This document shows positions 26,826 to 34,651 of a stretch of DNA of 64,000 bases, in pieces (within the stretch, counting starts at the first letter, position 1; the number at the start of each line of letters is the position of its first letter). Made by a program: the position numbers and the translations under genes. The notes under the pieces are model-generated. The model was not told the origin of the DNA and searched no databases. It saw only the letters and a list, made by a program, of their open reading frames with translations. This stretch comes from Sphingobium sp. Ant17 (GTDB lineage: Bacteria > Pseudomonadota > Alphaproteobacteria > Sphingomonadales > Sphingomonadaceae): positions 1-64,000 of the forward strand of contig NZ_JEMV01000015.1 in assembly GCF_000588875.1 (NCBI RefSeq), given 5' to 3'.

Positions 26826-27846
26826 CTGTGAGTTCACAAACGAAGTGCAACACCTCACACAGGTGCTGCCATGTCGAACTACAGCCAGTTATCGATTGAG
26901 GAGCGATGTTCGATTGCCCGGCTTCGCGAAGCCGGGCAATCGATCCGCAAAATCGCTGCAACTCTGGATCGCCAGCCGTCGACCATCGCGCGGGAGTTGA
27001 AGCGCAATGCCGGTTCCAAGGTCGGCTACCAACCTGCCTACGCGCAAGCGCAGGCAAATGCCCGGCGCTGGTCAGGGACCAGGCTGGAGCGCGACGATGC
27101 CTTGCGCGAGACAATCCTTGATCGCCTCGCCCAAGGCTGGTCACCCGAGCAGGTCGCCGGGCGCCTTGCTCATGAAGCAGGGCGCAAAGTCATCAGTCAC
27201 GAGACAATCTACCGCTTCGTCTACGCCCAGCTCAAACGCACCAATGACCGGCGATGGCGCTTCTATTTGCCGCGCGCCAAGTACAAGCGCGGCTGGAGAA
27301 CCAAGGGCGGCTGGCCCCGCTACGCTGACCGCCCATCCATTCACGACCGCGATGAAAACATCGCAAGCAGGCTGGAGGCGGGTCATTGGGAAGCCGATGC
27401 CATGCTCTTCTCGATAGCTGGGCAGGCCATTCTCGTCGCCCACGAGAGACATTCACGCCTCACCATCGCCGTGCAGCAGAACAGCCTGAAAGCCGATCCT
27501 GTGGCAGCTACCCTTGTCCGGATGCTCCGCCCCATGCCCGCCGATCTGCGACAATCGATCACCTTCGACAACGGAACTGAGTTCAGCCGCCACCAGTTCA
27601 TTGCTAGCCAACTCGGCCTCAACGCCTACTTCTGCGATCCCCGCGCACCTTGGCAGAAAGGCGGCGTCGAAAACGCCATAGGTCGCCTGCGACGAAATCT
27701 ACCCCGCAAAACAAACCTCGAAACCTTGCCTGGCAAAGCCATCGACGCCATCATCGCAAACTACAATAACACACCCAGAAAATGCCTCGGCTTCAAAACT
27801 CCAGCCGAAACATTCATCCCGTTGCACTTCCAATGTGAATCCACAG
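26826..27846 (+). mobile_element. IS30-family insertion sequence, complete
   Basis: About 1.02 kb, bounded by imperfect 26-bp inverted repeats. The left end is CTGTGAGTTCACA followed by GAAGTGCAAC (26826-26851). The right end read inward is CTGTGGATTCACA followed by GAAGTGCAAC (27846-27821). One transposase gene fills the space. Both sides show CC at the border, which could be a 2-bp target duplication, but the flanks are too simple to be sure. Intact ends and an intact gene suggest a recent, possibly active copy. Confidence 0.85.
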
Positions 27847-27866
27847 CCGGGTCAAGCCCGGCATGA
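26871..27866 (+). CDS. IS30-family transposase
   Basis: A DDE transposase of 331 aa. The N-terminal helix-turn-helix is LSIEERCSIARLREAGQSIRKIAATLDR followed by QPSTIARELKRN, the classic IS30 opening. The catalytic triad is visible: Asp in GHWEADAMLF, Asp in ITFDNGTEFSRH, and Glu in WQKGGVENAIGRLRR with the conserved spacing. The last few codons run past the right inverted repeat into the flanking palindrome, so the natural C-terminus may come from host sequence. The gene is intact and the inverted repeats surround it. Confidence 0.93.
   Translation: MSNYSQLSIEERCSIARLREAGQSIRKIAATLDRQPSTIARELKRNAGSKVGYQPAYAQAQANARRWSGTRLERDDALRETILDRLAQGWSPEQVAGRLAHEAGRKVISHETIYRFVYAQLKRTNDRRWRFYLPRAKYKRGWRTKGGWPRYADRPSIHDRDENIASRLEAGHWEADAMLFSIAGQAILVAHERHSRLTIAVQQNSLKADPVAATLVRMLRPMPADLRQSITFDNGTEFSRHQFIASQLGLNAYFCDPRAPWQKGGVENAIGRLRRNLPRKTNLETLPGKAIDAIIANYNNTPRKCLGFKTPAETFIPLHFQCESTAGSSPA
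27847..27864. repeat. Palindrome abutting the IS30 right end
   Basis: CCGGG-TCAAG-CCCGG followed by CAT. It matches the palindrome at 26755-26775 in reverse, but its outer AT (left arm) is missing where the IS begins. This suggests the IS inserted at the edge of a repeat copy. Confidence 0.65.
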
Positions 27867-27896
27867 CGGCGTGCGGGGAGGCCTCCTTCGCGCCCC

Positions 27897-28814
27897 TCAT
27901 CGCATCCGATTGAACCCCGCCACCATGCCGGCCGTGATCGATAGCGCAATCTCCGCGGCGCCGATCGCGCCGATGTCGAGGCCTGCGGGGCCGTCGATGC
28001 GGACCAGATCGTTTGGACCGAAGCCTTGTCCCGCCAATCGCTCCAGCCTTGCCGCATGACTTTTGCGCGAGCCGAGCGCCGCGATGTAGCCGGTCGGCGC
28101 GCGCAGGGCGGCGGCCAGCGCGGGGTCGTCGATCTTGATGTCGTGGCTGAGCGTGACCACGGCGGTCGATTCGCCGGGGAAGCGCGCGACGATGGCGTCG
28201 TCGGGCCAGCGGTCGTCCAGTTCGACGCCAGGGAAGCGTTCGGCGGTCAGGAAGCGGCCGCGCGGGTCAATCAGCACCGGGGCCACGCCGATCGCCTGCG
28301 CCAGCGGCACGAGCGACTGGGCGATCTGCACCGCGCCGACGATCAGCAGGCGGCGGGGCGGATCGTAGCGGTTGAGGAACAGTCCCTCCCCGCTCCCTTC
28401 CTGCGTCGCGCCGGTCGCCAGGTCGGTCACCAGCGTGACCGCGCGGCCGCGCGCGCTGGCCGTGTCGATCCGGTCGAACAGGTCGGGGGGAAAGCCACCC
28501 TCCCCCACCGGCTGGACCAGCACCGCGATCTCGCCGCCGCAGGGCAGGCCGACATCCCACGCATCGCCATCGGCCACGCCATAGGTTTCGACATGCGCCG
28601 CGCGGCCTGCGATGACTTCGGCGGCGCGCTGGAGCACGTCGGTTTCGACGCAACCGCCGGAAATGCTGCCTTCGAACCGGCCGTCTTCATGGACGATCAT
28701 ATGGCTGCCGCGCGGGCGCGGGGCCGATCCCCAGGTCGATACCACTGTCGCCAGCGCCAGCCGCGCGCCGTGCCATTCCAAGCCCTTGCGGATCACCGCG
28801 CCATTGTCGTTCAC
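27897..28814 (-). CDS. XdhC/CoxI family molybdenum-hydroxylase maturation protein
   Basis: XdhC proteins bind molybdenum cofactor, promote its sulfuration and hand it to xanthine-dehydrogenase-family enzymes. The N-terminal XdhC/CoxI domain has STWGSAPRPRGSHMIVHEDG and SGGCVETDV. The C-terminal Rossmann-type domain has LLIVGAVQIAQSLVPLA, VTLSHDIKIDDPALAAAL and IAALGSRKSHAARLERL. I start at GTG 28814 because AAAGGAG lies seven bases upstream. That gives 305 aa. No molybdenum hydroxylase large subunit is nearby: the only related gene in the window is a 2Fe-2S subunit at 58069. Confidence 0.85.
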   Translation of the reverse strand: MNDNGAVIRKGLEWHGARLALATVVSTWGSAPRPRGSHMIVHEDGRFEGSISGGCVETDVLQRAAEVIAGRAAHVETYGVADGDAWDVGLPCGGEIAVLVQPVGEGGFPPDLFDRIDTASARGRAVTLVTDLATGATQEGSGEGLFLNRYDPPRRLLIVGAVQIAQSLVPLAQAIGVAPVLIDPRGRFLTAERFPGVELDDRWPDDAIVARFPGESTAVVTLSHDIKIDDPALAAALRAPTGYIAALGSRKSHAARLERLAGQGFGPNDLVRIDGPAGLDIGAIGAAEIALSITAGMVAGFNRMR

Positions 28815-28855
28815 ACCGATACTCCTTTGGCGCACAGATAGGGTGGCCTCACCAC

Positions 28856-29524
28856 CTACACCAGACGCCTGCCGGTCCAGACGACGCGGCCGACGATGTC
28901 CACCAGCGCCGGGTCGATATCGGCCCAGTCGGGATAATGGACATTGTCGCTGACCACGCTGAACCGGCCCCGCAGCGGTCCGATGGCGATCCGCTTGACC
29001 ATCAGAACGCCGTCGAGCCGCAGCACATAGACGCCATCGCGCAACCGCAGCGCGTCATCATCATGATCGACCATGATGTCATCGCCATCGCTGAGCGTCG
29101 GGGCCATCGATTCGCCATCGACGCGGATGATGGACACGCGCTGCGGCCGCACGCCCAGATGCCGCAGCCACTGCGCGTCGAACGCCATGACACCCGCTGC
29201 GCGCTCATCCTCATCCAGCGTACCACCGCCCGCCGACGCGCCCAGCGCCAGCCGGGGCACGGCGACCACGGCAGGCAGACTGCGCATCCGAGCGGCGGCG
29301 GCTATGGGCACGGCCGCGCCGCCCAGCATCTGTTCGGAGACGCCGAAATAGCGGGCGAGCACACGGCGATCATCCTCGTCCAGTTTGCGCGGTGTCCCGC
29401 GCTTGATGAACTGCTGGATATAGGCGGGATTGCGGCCGATCAGGCGGGACAGATCGGCATAATTCTCCCCCCGATCGGCGATCAGCCGTTCCAGCGCGGT
29501 GCGAGCGTCCTGCGAGTCATCCAT
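28856..29524 (-). CDS. S24-family repressor (XRE-type helix-turn-helix plus peptidase S24 domain)
   Basis: A LexA/CI-like regulator of 222 aa. The N-terminal helix-turn-helix (about residues 20-50) includes ENYADLSRLIGRNPAYIQQFIKRG. The S24 domain has the catalytic Ser in RVDGESMAPTLSDGDDIMVD and the general-base Lys in LDGVLMVKRIAIGPL, both with correct spacing. Members of this group respond to DNA damage or stress by self-cleavage. I start it at MDDSQDARTALE, as the longer open frame lacks protein-like sequence. It is divergent from a two-gene operon, with paired TAGG/CCTA palindromes between them. Confidence 0.85.
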   Translation of the reverse strand: MDDSQDARTALERLIADRGENYADLSRLIGRNPAYIQQFIKRGTPRKLDEDDRRVLARYFGVSEQMLGGAAVPIAAAARMRSLPAVVAVPRLALGASAGGGTLDEDERAAGVMAFDAQWLRHLGVRPQRVSIIRVDGESMAPTLSDGDDIMVDHDDDALRLRDGVYVLRLDGVLMVKRIAIGPLRGRFSVVSDNVHYPDWADIDPALVDIVGRVVWTGRRLV

Positions 29525-29550
29525 GGACCATCCATTACTGATAAGATTTT

Positions 29551-29594
29551 TCCTAGACAAGTAGGAAATTGCCTTTGAAATAGGAATATACCTA
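29551..29594. promoter_or_regulatory. Paired operator-like palindromes
   Basis: TCCTA-GACAAG-TAGGA (29551-29566) and TAGG-AATATA-CCTA (29581-29594) lie in the AT-rich gap between the S24 repressor gene and the divergent operon. Their centres are 29 bases apart, close to three helical turns, which fits two repressor dimers on one DNA face. The spacing and location suggest self-regulation. Confidence 0.55.
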
Positions 29595-29640
29595 GCGGTT
29601 CGCGAGGGGTGAGTCGCCATGACAGGGGAGATTGAGGCGA

Positions 29641-29826
29641 ATGTTGTTGCGTATGATCGAGAAATTCCTTCGCCAGCACGAGATGCCGCCCACGACCTTC
29701 GGGCGGGCGAGCGTGCGCGATCCACGGCTGGTCTTCGACCTGCGTGGCGGTCGCGAGCCGGGCGATCGGATCAAGAGACGGATAGAACATTTCATGAACA
29801 CGTATCGCAGGAGCGTCGGTCAATGA
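29641..29826 (+). CDS. Small hypothetical protein, 61 aa
   Basis: Basic and helical (MLLRMIEKFLRQHEMPPTTF at the start, RRIEHFMNTYRRSVGQ at the end), with a PTTFGRASVRDPRLVFDLRGGR middle. It has no membrane segment. It is the first gene of a rightward pair divergent from the S24 repressor, and its stop overlaps the next start (ATGA), so translation is coupled. Its position downstream of the operator-like palindromes suggests that the repressor controls it. No family recognised. Similar small basic proteins are common beside such repressors in sphingomonads, but this is from memory. Confidence 0.65.
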   Translation: MLLRMIEKFLRQHEMPPTTFGRASVRDPRLVFDLRGGREPGDRIKRRIEHFMNTYRRSVGQ

Positions 29827-30194
29827 CAAGTATCGATCCGCATTTCGGCGCGGCAAAGCTGGTGCGAAATCAAGCGATAGAAAAAGGTGCGGCCGACCCG
29901 CTGCCGCGCCTGCTGGCGCAACTGCTCGCGCGGGCGGGTGACGGTGCGCGCGTCGAGCGGGCAACGAGCCGCCCCTGGGCCAGTGCCTTGTTCGAAGGGC
30001 GACGCCATGTCGTGCGGCTGGCAATCGGCGGGGCGGACGCGGCGGCGGACAAGGCGCGCCTGCTCGATGGGCTTAGCGAAGCGCAATGGGTGCTGCCCCG
30101 CCATTTCGTCGCCGATATCTGCGTCGATGAGGCGGGCGAGCGCGCCGACGGCCTTTGGGTGGAACTGTCGGCGCTGACGATCGAGGAGTGGTAG
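29823..30194 (+). CDS. Hypothetical protein, 123 aa
   Basis: A soluble alpha/beta-type protein: a helical N-terminus (residues 5-45), then RRHVVRLAIGGADAAADKARLLDGLSE, HFVADICVDEAG and GLWVELSALTIEEW. No signal peptide or known motif. It is translationally coupled to the 61-aa gene before it and presumably shares control by the divergent S24 repressor. The function is unknown. The conserved-looking ending (ALTIEEW) and normal codon use support it being a real gene. Confidence 0.7.
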   Translation: MTSIDPHFGAAKLVRNQAIEKGAADPLPRLLAQLLARAGDGARVERATSRPWASALFEGRRHVVRLAIGGADAAADKARLLDGLSEAQWVLPRHFVADICVDEAGERADGLWVELSALTIEEW

Positions 30195-30199
30195 GTTTC

Positions 30200-30631
30200 C
30201 TAGCGCGCCCGACCCGTCATGCTGCGCAGGGTGCAGAGCGCCGCGCGCAATGCGGCGTCAGTGTCGGTGTCGGGCGTCGCGCGCACCGGCACCGGCGTGG
30301 CGGGCGGCATATCGGCGAGCACCCGGATGCCATCATTGGGCACGGCGCGGCGACGGTGCGTCAGCCCCCGTTCCAGCCGCTCGGTCAGTTGGCCGACCGT
30401 AAGGCCATGGGTCGAGGGCAGCGGTGCGGGACTTGGCGCGGGCGCAGGGGACGCTTTGGCTTCGACGATCGGCGCGGGCTCCCCAGTTTCCGGCTCGGCC
30501 GCTGGTGCGGGAGGGCGCAGAAAGGCGGGTTGCGGCAGATCGGCCTCCGCGCCCGCCAATGGCGCAGCAGGCAAAGGAAAATCGGGCATTGGCCGGATTG
30601 CAGGCGCGTCCACCGCCCCATGCGCCATCAT
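30200..30631 (-). CDS. Pro/Ala-rich hypothetical protein
   Basis: About 143 aa. The first 90 residues are low-complexity Pro, Ala and Glu. The last 50 contain a more ordered part with LTVGQLTERLERGLTHRRR and ALRAALCTLRSM. No membrane segment. The start overlaps the stop of the upstream membrane-protein gene (ATGA), and both follow the glycosyltransferase, so this is the third gene of that leftward operon. Such tails often act in assembly of an envelope complex, but nothing specific can be claimed. Confidence 0.6.
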   Translation of the reverse strand: MMAHGAVDAPAIRPMPDFPLPAAPLAGAEADLPQPAFLRPPAPAAEPETGEPAPIVEAKASPAPAPSPAPLPSTHGLTVGQLTERLERGLTHRRRAVPNDGIRVLADMPPATPVPVRATPDTDTDAALRAALCTLRSMTGRAR

Positions 30632-31125
30632 TCCGCGCGTCCCGATTCGGGCCGCGCGAAAATATCGACGCCGTTCAGATCGCGACTGGCAAAGATCGGC
30701 GCACGCGCCGGGGCGTCGGGGTGGGCGTCGGCACGGCGTAGCGTCGGCGGCGCGCCGTCGATCGATTCAATGGAACGGCCCCGTGCCAAAGCGGCCCATT
30801 TGGAAAATGCGAAACCCATTTTACGTGCTCCCTTGGCGCGTTTGACGCGCGGCTTCTCTTCAATTGCTTCGGCCGCCACGGTTACGTCGCGCCGCATCGT
30901 CAATATGATCCCCACCACCATTATAGCGGCGAACAGGGCGATCAGCAGGCGGGCCTTGAGGCCCAGTGGCGGCGCGGCGGCGGGCAGCGCTTCGCTCAGC
31001 CCACTCGATGCCACCAGCATTTCGATCAGGCCCACCGGGGTCAGAATCACGGCCAGCGCAGCGACGATGCCGCCCAGCGCCGCCATGACCATGGTCCGAT
31101 CAGGTCTTGACCGTTCCGTCTTCAT
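30628..31125 (-). CDS. Two-helix membrane protein of the glycosyltransferase operon
   Basis: About 165 aa with two membrane helices, VMAALGGIVAALAVILTPVG near the N-terminus and LKARLLIALFAAIMVVGIIL, followed by a basic cytoplasmic part (PRVKRAKGARKMGF). No catalytic motif. It begins six bases after the glycosyltransferase stop and overlaps the next gene, so it is likely an accessory part of the same envelope-glycan or exosortase-linked system. Confidence 0.65.
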   Translation of the reverse strand: MKTERSRPDRTMVMAALGGIVAALAVILTPVGLIEMLVASSGLSEALPAAAPPLGLKARLLIALFAAIMVVGIILTMRRDVTVAAEAIEEKPRVKRAKGARKMGFAFSKWAALARGRSIESIDGAPPTLRRADAHPDAPARAPIFASRDLNGVDIFARPESGRAE

Positions 31126-31131
31126 GGCCGG

Positions 31132-32376
31132 TCAGGCCGCCGCTCGCGCGCCAACGGGGCACGCCAACAGCCGTTGATAGACGGGTTCATACCGCAGGAT
31201 ATTCGCCGACCAGTTGCGTTCGCGCTCGACAAAGGCGCGCGCCACGACGCGGCGCTCGTCCCACGGCGCGCGATCGGCAAGCAGGTCTGCCAGAGCGCGG
31301 GCGATGCTTGCCGGATCGTCGGGTGCAAAGAGCGTGCCGGTGACGCCATCCTCGATCAGTTCGCGATGCCCCCCGACGCTCGACGCGGCGACGAGTCGTC
31401 CCTGCGCCATCGCTTCCAAAGGCTTGAGCGGCGTCACCAGGTCGGTAAGCCGCATCGCCTTGCGCGGGTAGGCGAGGATGTCGACCTGCGCATAATAATG
31501 TTCGACCTTGTCGTGCGGCACGCGGCCGACGAAGACGATATGATCGGCAAAGGGCGACGCCATCGCTTGTTCGCGCAACGCCGATTCGCGCGGGCCACCG
31601 CCCACCAGCAACAGCTTCGCCCTGGGCCGGGCGCGCACGAGTCGCGGCATTGCGGCGATCAGGTCGTCCAAACCTTCATAATCGTAGAAGCTGCCAATGA
31701 AGCCGATCACATCGGCTCCCTGCAGTCCCAGCTTCGCCGCCAGCGCGGGATCGCGCGGGACGGGGTCGCCGAACTGTTCCATGTCGACGCCATTGGGCGA
31801 CACGATGATCTTGGCCGGATCGATGCCGCGCGCGATCAAGTCGCCCCGCAGTCCGTCGCAGATCACCGCGACCGCATCGGCGGCGCGCACGGCATGGGTT
31901 TCTAGCTGGCGGGTGAGCCAATAACGCGGACTGCCCTCCGTTCCGGTTCCGTTGCCGACTGCAGCATCTTCCCAAAAAGCGCGGATTTCATAGATTATCG
32001 GGATGCCATGCCGCTTGGCGACGCGCTGCGCCGCGATGGCGTTGAGCACTGGCGAATGGGCGTGGATGATGTCGGGTCGCCAGTCGCGCACCAGCGATTC
32101 AATCGCGTCGGCATGGGCGGCGATATCGCGCCATTCGCGAATCAGCGCGTTGCCGGTCGCGGGTTGCCCCGGCGTGCGGTGGAAATGGAGGCCATCTACC
32201 TCCTCTTCCAGCAGCGCCGTGCCGTCCAGCGGCTTTGGCGCGACATGGCGATGGCCGGTGATGCCACGCACCGCCCAGCCCTTCGCCATCTGCGCGCGCA
32301 GGATCGCACGGGTCCGAAAGGTGTAGCCGCTGTGGAGCGGGAGGCTGTGGTCCAGCACATGAAGGATGCGAGTCAT
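31132..32376 (-). CDS. Glycosyltransferase family 4, exosortase A-associated type
   Basis: A GT-B fold enzyme of 414 aa that transfers sugar from a nucleotide donor. The opening MTRILHVLDHSLPLHSGYTF followed by RTRAI is diagnostic of the glycosyltransferase subgroup found with exosortase A/PEP-CTERM systems (the group I know as TIGR04063). Other features are IIHAHSPVLNAIAAQRVA, IVSPNGVDMEQF, the donor-site FIGSFYDYEGLDDLI and PLKPLEAMAQGRLVAASSVGGHRE (the EX7E-type region). It heads a leftward operon with two accessory genes. Its partner ligase is divergently transcribed 92 bases away. Confidence 0.85.
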   Translation of the reverse strand: MTRILHVLDHSLPLHSGYTFRTRAILRAQMAKGWAVRGITGHRHVAPKPLDGTALLEEEVDGLHFHRTPGQPATGNALIREWRDIAAHADAIESLVRDWRPDIIHAHSPVLNAIAAQRVAKRHGIPIIYEIRAFWEDAAVGNGTGTEGSPRYWLTRQLETHAVRAADAVAVICDGLRGDLIARGIDPAKIIVSPNGVDMEQFGDPVPRDPALAAKLGLQGADVIGFIGSFYDYEGLDDLIAAMPRLVRARPRAKLLLVGGGPRESALREQAMASPFADHIVFVGRVPHDKVEHYYAQVDILAYPRKAMRLTDLVTPLKPLEAMAQGRLVAASSVGGHRELIEDGVTGTLFAPDDPASIARALADLLADRAPWDERRVVARAFVERERNWSANILRYEPVYQRLLACPVGARAAA

Positions 32377-32467
32377 AGCCAGCCCTGTTTGCCGGAAAAG
32401 GTTTAACGCCCCGTCAACTCTGTCTTGCTAGGAGAATCACGCGACTACCGGGAACCTTAAAAACGCC

Positions 32468-32590
32468 ATGATCGACACTTTATCCCTGCTGGTCAGTCAT
32501 GGCGTTATCCTGCTGGCGGCATGGCGGCTCTTGTCGCGCCCGGACCTCGACCGCGATCCTGCGCCGGAGAGCGAGACGGGCGATGCGTGA
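32468..32590 (+). CDS. Small membrane protein upstream of the O-glycosylation ligase, 40 aa
   Basis: MIDTLSLLVSHGVILLAAWR forms one short helix, followed by an acidic tail (RPDLDRDPAPESETGDA). It overlaps the ligase start by eight bases, so translational coupling is likely. The arrangement (a one-helix peptide fused in overlap to a multipass enzyme) looks deliberate. No family recognised. Confidence 0.5.
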   Translation: MIDTLSLLVSHGVILLAAWRLLSRPDLDRDPAPESETGDA

Positions 32591-33947
32591 CCTGTTCTTC
32601 CTCGCCTTTCTGGGCGTATTCTTTCTGATGGGGTTTCGGCGGCCGTTCCTGCTGGTTGCGGTCTATGCCTATATCGATATCGTCTCACCCCAGCGTTTGT
32701 CCTATTTCCTGCTTAATTCTATTCCCATCTCCTTCATTGCCTTTGGCGCGATGGTGGGTGCCTGGCTGGTGATGGACGACAAGAAGGATTGCCGATTCTC
32801 GGCGCGACAGGCGCTGATGCTCGTGCTGCTCGCCTGGTGCGGCTACACGACCATGACCGCCGATTTCCCGGTCGAGGCGCTGACCAAATGGAATTGGGTA
32901 TGGAAGGCGATCATCGCGGGCGTGTTCCTGCCGCTGGTGCTGCGCACCCGGTTGCGAATCGAGGCGATGACCGTCTTCATGATCCTGTGCGCCAGTACGA
33001 TCATCATCAATGGCGGCCTTAAGACCGCCTTGTCGGGCGGCGGCTATGGCGTGCTCAACCTGATGGTCGACAATAATAGCGGTCTGTATGAAGGCTCCAT
33101 CATCAGTTGCGTCGCCATCTCGCTGATCCCGCTGATCCTGTGGCTGACCAAACATGGCACCATCTTTCCACCTGACTGGAAAGTGAAGGCATTCTGCTAT
33201 TGCCTGTGCCTTGCCTGCCTGTTGATGCCGATCGGCACCGAAGCGCGCACCGGGCTGGTCTGTATCGTGGTCCTTGCGGGGCTGATGCTGATGCGCTCGC
33301 CCCGGCGCTTCGTCTATGGGCCGCTGATGCTGCTGGCGGCGTTGGTATCCATCCCCTTCCTGCCCGCCAGCTTCACGCAGCGGATGCAGACGATCGAAAA
33401 TCATCAGGGCGACGAAAGCGCCTCCACCCGCGTCGCGGTGTGGATGTGGACGCTCGACTATATAAAGGATCATCCAGGCGGCGGCGGCTTCGACAATTAT
33501 CTGCAGAACAGCTTCACCTATGTCGCGCGCAGTACGGTCAGCGACAGCGGCGGCAGTCGGTTGGAAACCCGCATCGTCACCGACAAGGGTCGGGCCTATC
33601 ATAGTGCCTATTTCGAACTGCTGGGCGAGCAGGGCTATTTCGGCTTTGCGGTCTGGGCGTTGATCCACCTCATCTGCTTCATCCGCACCGAATCGATCCG
33701 CCGCTTCTACCGCAAGCGTGACGGGCCGCAGGAGGCGTGGATTTCGCCCTTCGCGCTCGCGCTGCAACAGGGGCATATCATCTACATGATCGGATCGCTG
33801 TTCGTCGGAATCGCTTATCAGCCCTTCATCTTCATGATGCTGGCGCTTCAAATCGGCCTCGACACCTATCTGACCCGCAAGCGCAAGACGGCGGCTCAGG
33901 AGAATTTGGCCGCAGCACTGGTCGCGCGACAGGGCGTTCCGGCGTGA
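32583..33947 (+). CDS. Putative O-glycosylation ligase, exosortase A system-associated
   Basis: A multipass inner-membrane protein of 454 aa resembling O-antigen ligases/polymerases (Wzy-C fold). It opens MRDLFFLAFLGVFFLMGFRR and contains the subgroup features VYAYIDIVSPQRLSYFLLNS (DUF5935-like N-terminus) and IGTEARTGLVCIVVLAGLML. The periplasmic catalytic-loop region is GGGFDNYLQNSF followed by AYHSAYFELLGEQGYFG, with the H of AYHSAYFELLGE matching the ligase family. The family goes with exosortase A, which sorts PEP-CTERM proteins and is linked to exopolysaccharide, but no exosortase gene lies in the window. Confidence 0.85.
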   Translation: MRDLFFLAFLGVFFLMGFRRPFLLVAVYAYIDIVSPQRLSYFLLNSIPISFIAFGAMVGAWLVMDDKKDCRFSARQALMLVLLAWCGYTTMTADFPVEALTKWNWVWKAIIAGVFLPLVLRTRLRIEAMTVFMILCASTIIINGGLKTALSGGGYGVLNLMVDNNSGLYEGSIISCVAISLIPLILWLTKHGTIFPPDWKVKAFCYCLCLACLLMPIGTEARTGLVCIVVLAGLMLMRSPRRFVYGPLMLLAALVSIPFLPASFTQRMQTIENHQGDESASTRVAVWMWTLDYIKDHPGGGGFDNYLQNSFTYVARSTVSDSGGSRLETRIVTDKGRAYHSAYFELLGEQGYFGFAVWALIHLICFIRTESIRRFYRKRDGPQEAWISPFALALQQGHIIYMIGSLFVGIAYQPFIFMMLALQIGLDTYLTRKRKTAAQENLAAALVARQGVPA

Positions 33948-34651
33948 GCGGAGAATTGCGGGCACTCGGTCTGGTGCATGGGTTGATGCTGGGGCTGCTG
34001 CTGGCGTCGCCGATGATTGCGCCGGGGCTTTTTTCGGCGGGTGTCGGCGCGCTGTTCGTCATGGGCGGGTTTCAGTTGCGGCTGGCGGATCGACGCGGCG
34101 ACAGGCGCGGCGGCGTGGGACATTGGGTCAGCCATATTCGCATGGCCCCGCGACGGCTGATCCCCTGGGGCGCGACGGCGACCGTGGCGCTGATCGCGCG
34201 GCGGCCGGACCAGGCGCAGGCAATCGTGCTGGCAGCGTTGATATGCGAACTACTACTCTATCCACTGATCGCCCCAGCGATGGCGCGGCTCACGCGCGGC
34301 GGGGTCGTGGCGTTCGTGGCGCTGATGTTGCCATTATGCGGGGCGGACGATGGCACATTGCGGTATGCGAGCGCTTTCCTGATCGGCGTGGGTGGATGCG
34401 TCTTCTGGCTGCGCGGACCCGATGGCGATGGCCGGGCCTTGGGATGGGCGGTCGCCGGGCTAGGTAGCGCCATGCTGATCGCCATCCCCTTGCCTCAAGC
34501 GCGTCCCTTCGCGCTGATTGGCGGGACGTTATGCGCGACGCTAGCGCTCGCGCATTTGTCGGTGCTGCGCCGCCGCCCGGTGCCGTGGCACGGCGGCGGC
34601 GACGCATCGGTCAGGCCGCTACGCTGGCACCTTCGGTCACGGCCTTCGTAA
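33944..34651 (+). CDS. Polytopic membrane protein downstream of the ligase
   Basis: About 235 aa from a GTG that overlaps the ligase stop (GTGA). Roughly six to seven hydrophobic helices, for example LVHGLMLGLLLASPMIAPGL, LIPWGATATVALIA, IVLAALICELLLYPLIAPA and GRALGWAVAGLGSAMLIAIP. No recognised catalytic motif. Co-translation with the ligase suggests a role in the same glycan pathway. The end overlaps the convergent DJ-1/PfpI gene by about 40 bases, which is unusual, and an indel near the end cannot be excluded. Confidence 0.65.
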   Translation: MSGELRALGLVHGLMLGLLLASPMIAPGLFSAGVGALFVMGGFQLRLADRRGDRRGGVGHWVSHIRMAPRRLIPWGATATVALIARRPDQAQAIVLAALICELLLYPLIAPAMARLTRGGVVAFVALMLPLCGADDGTLRYASAFLIGVGGCVFWLRGPDGDGRALGWAVAGLGSAMLIAIPLPQARPFALIGGTLCATLALAHLSVLRRRPVPWHGGGDASVRPLRWHLRSRPS

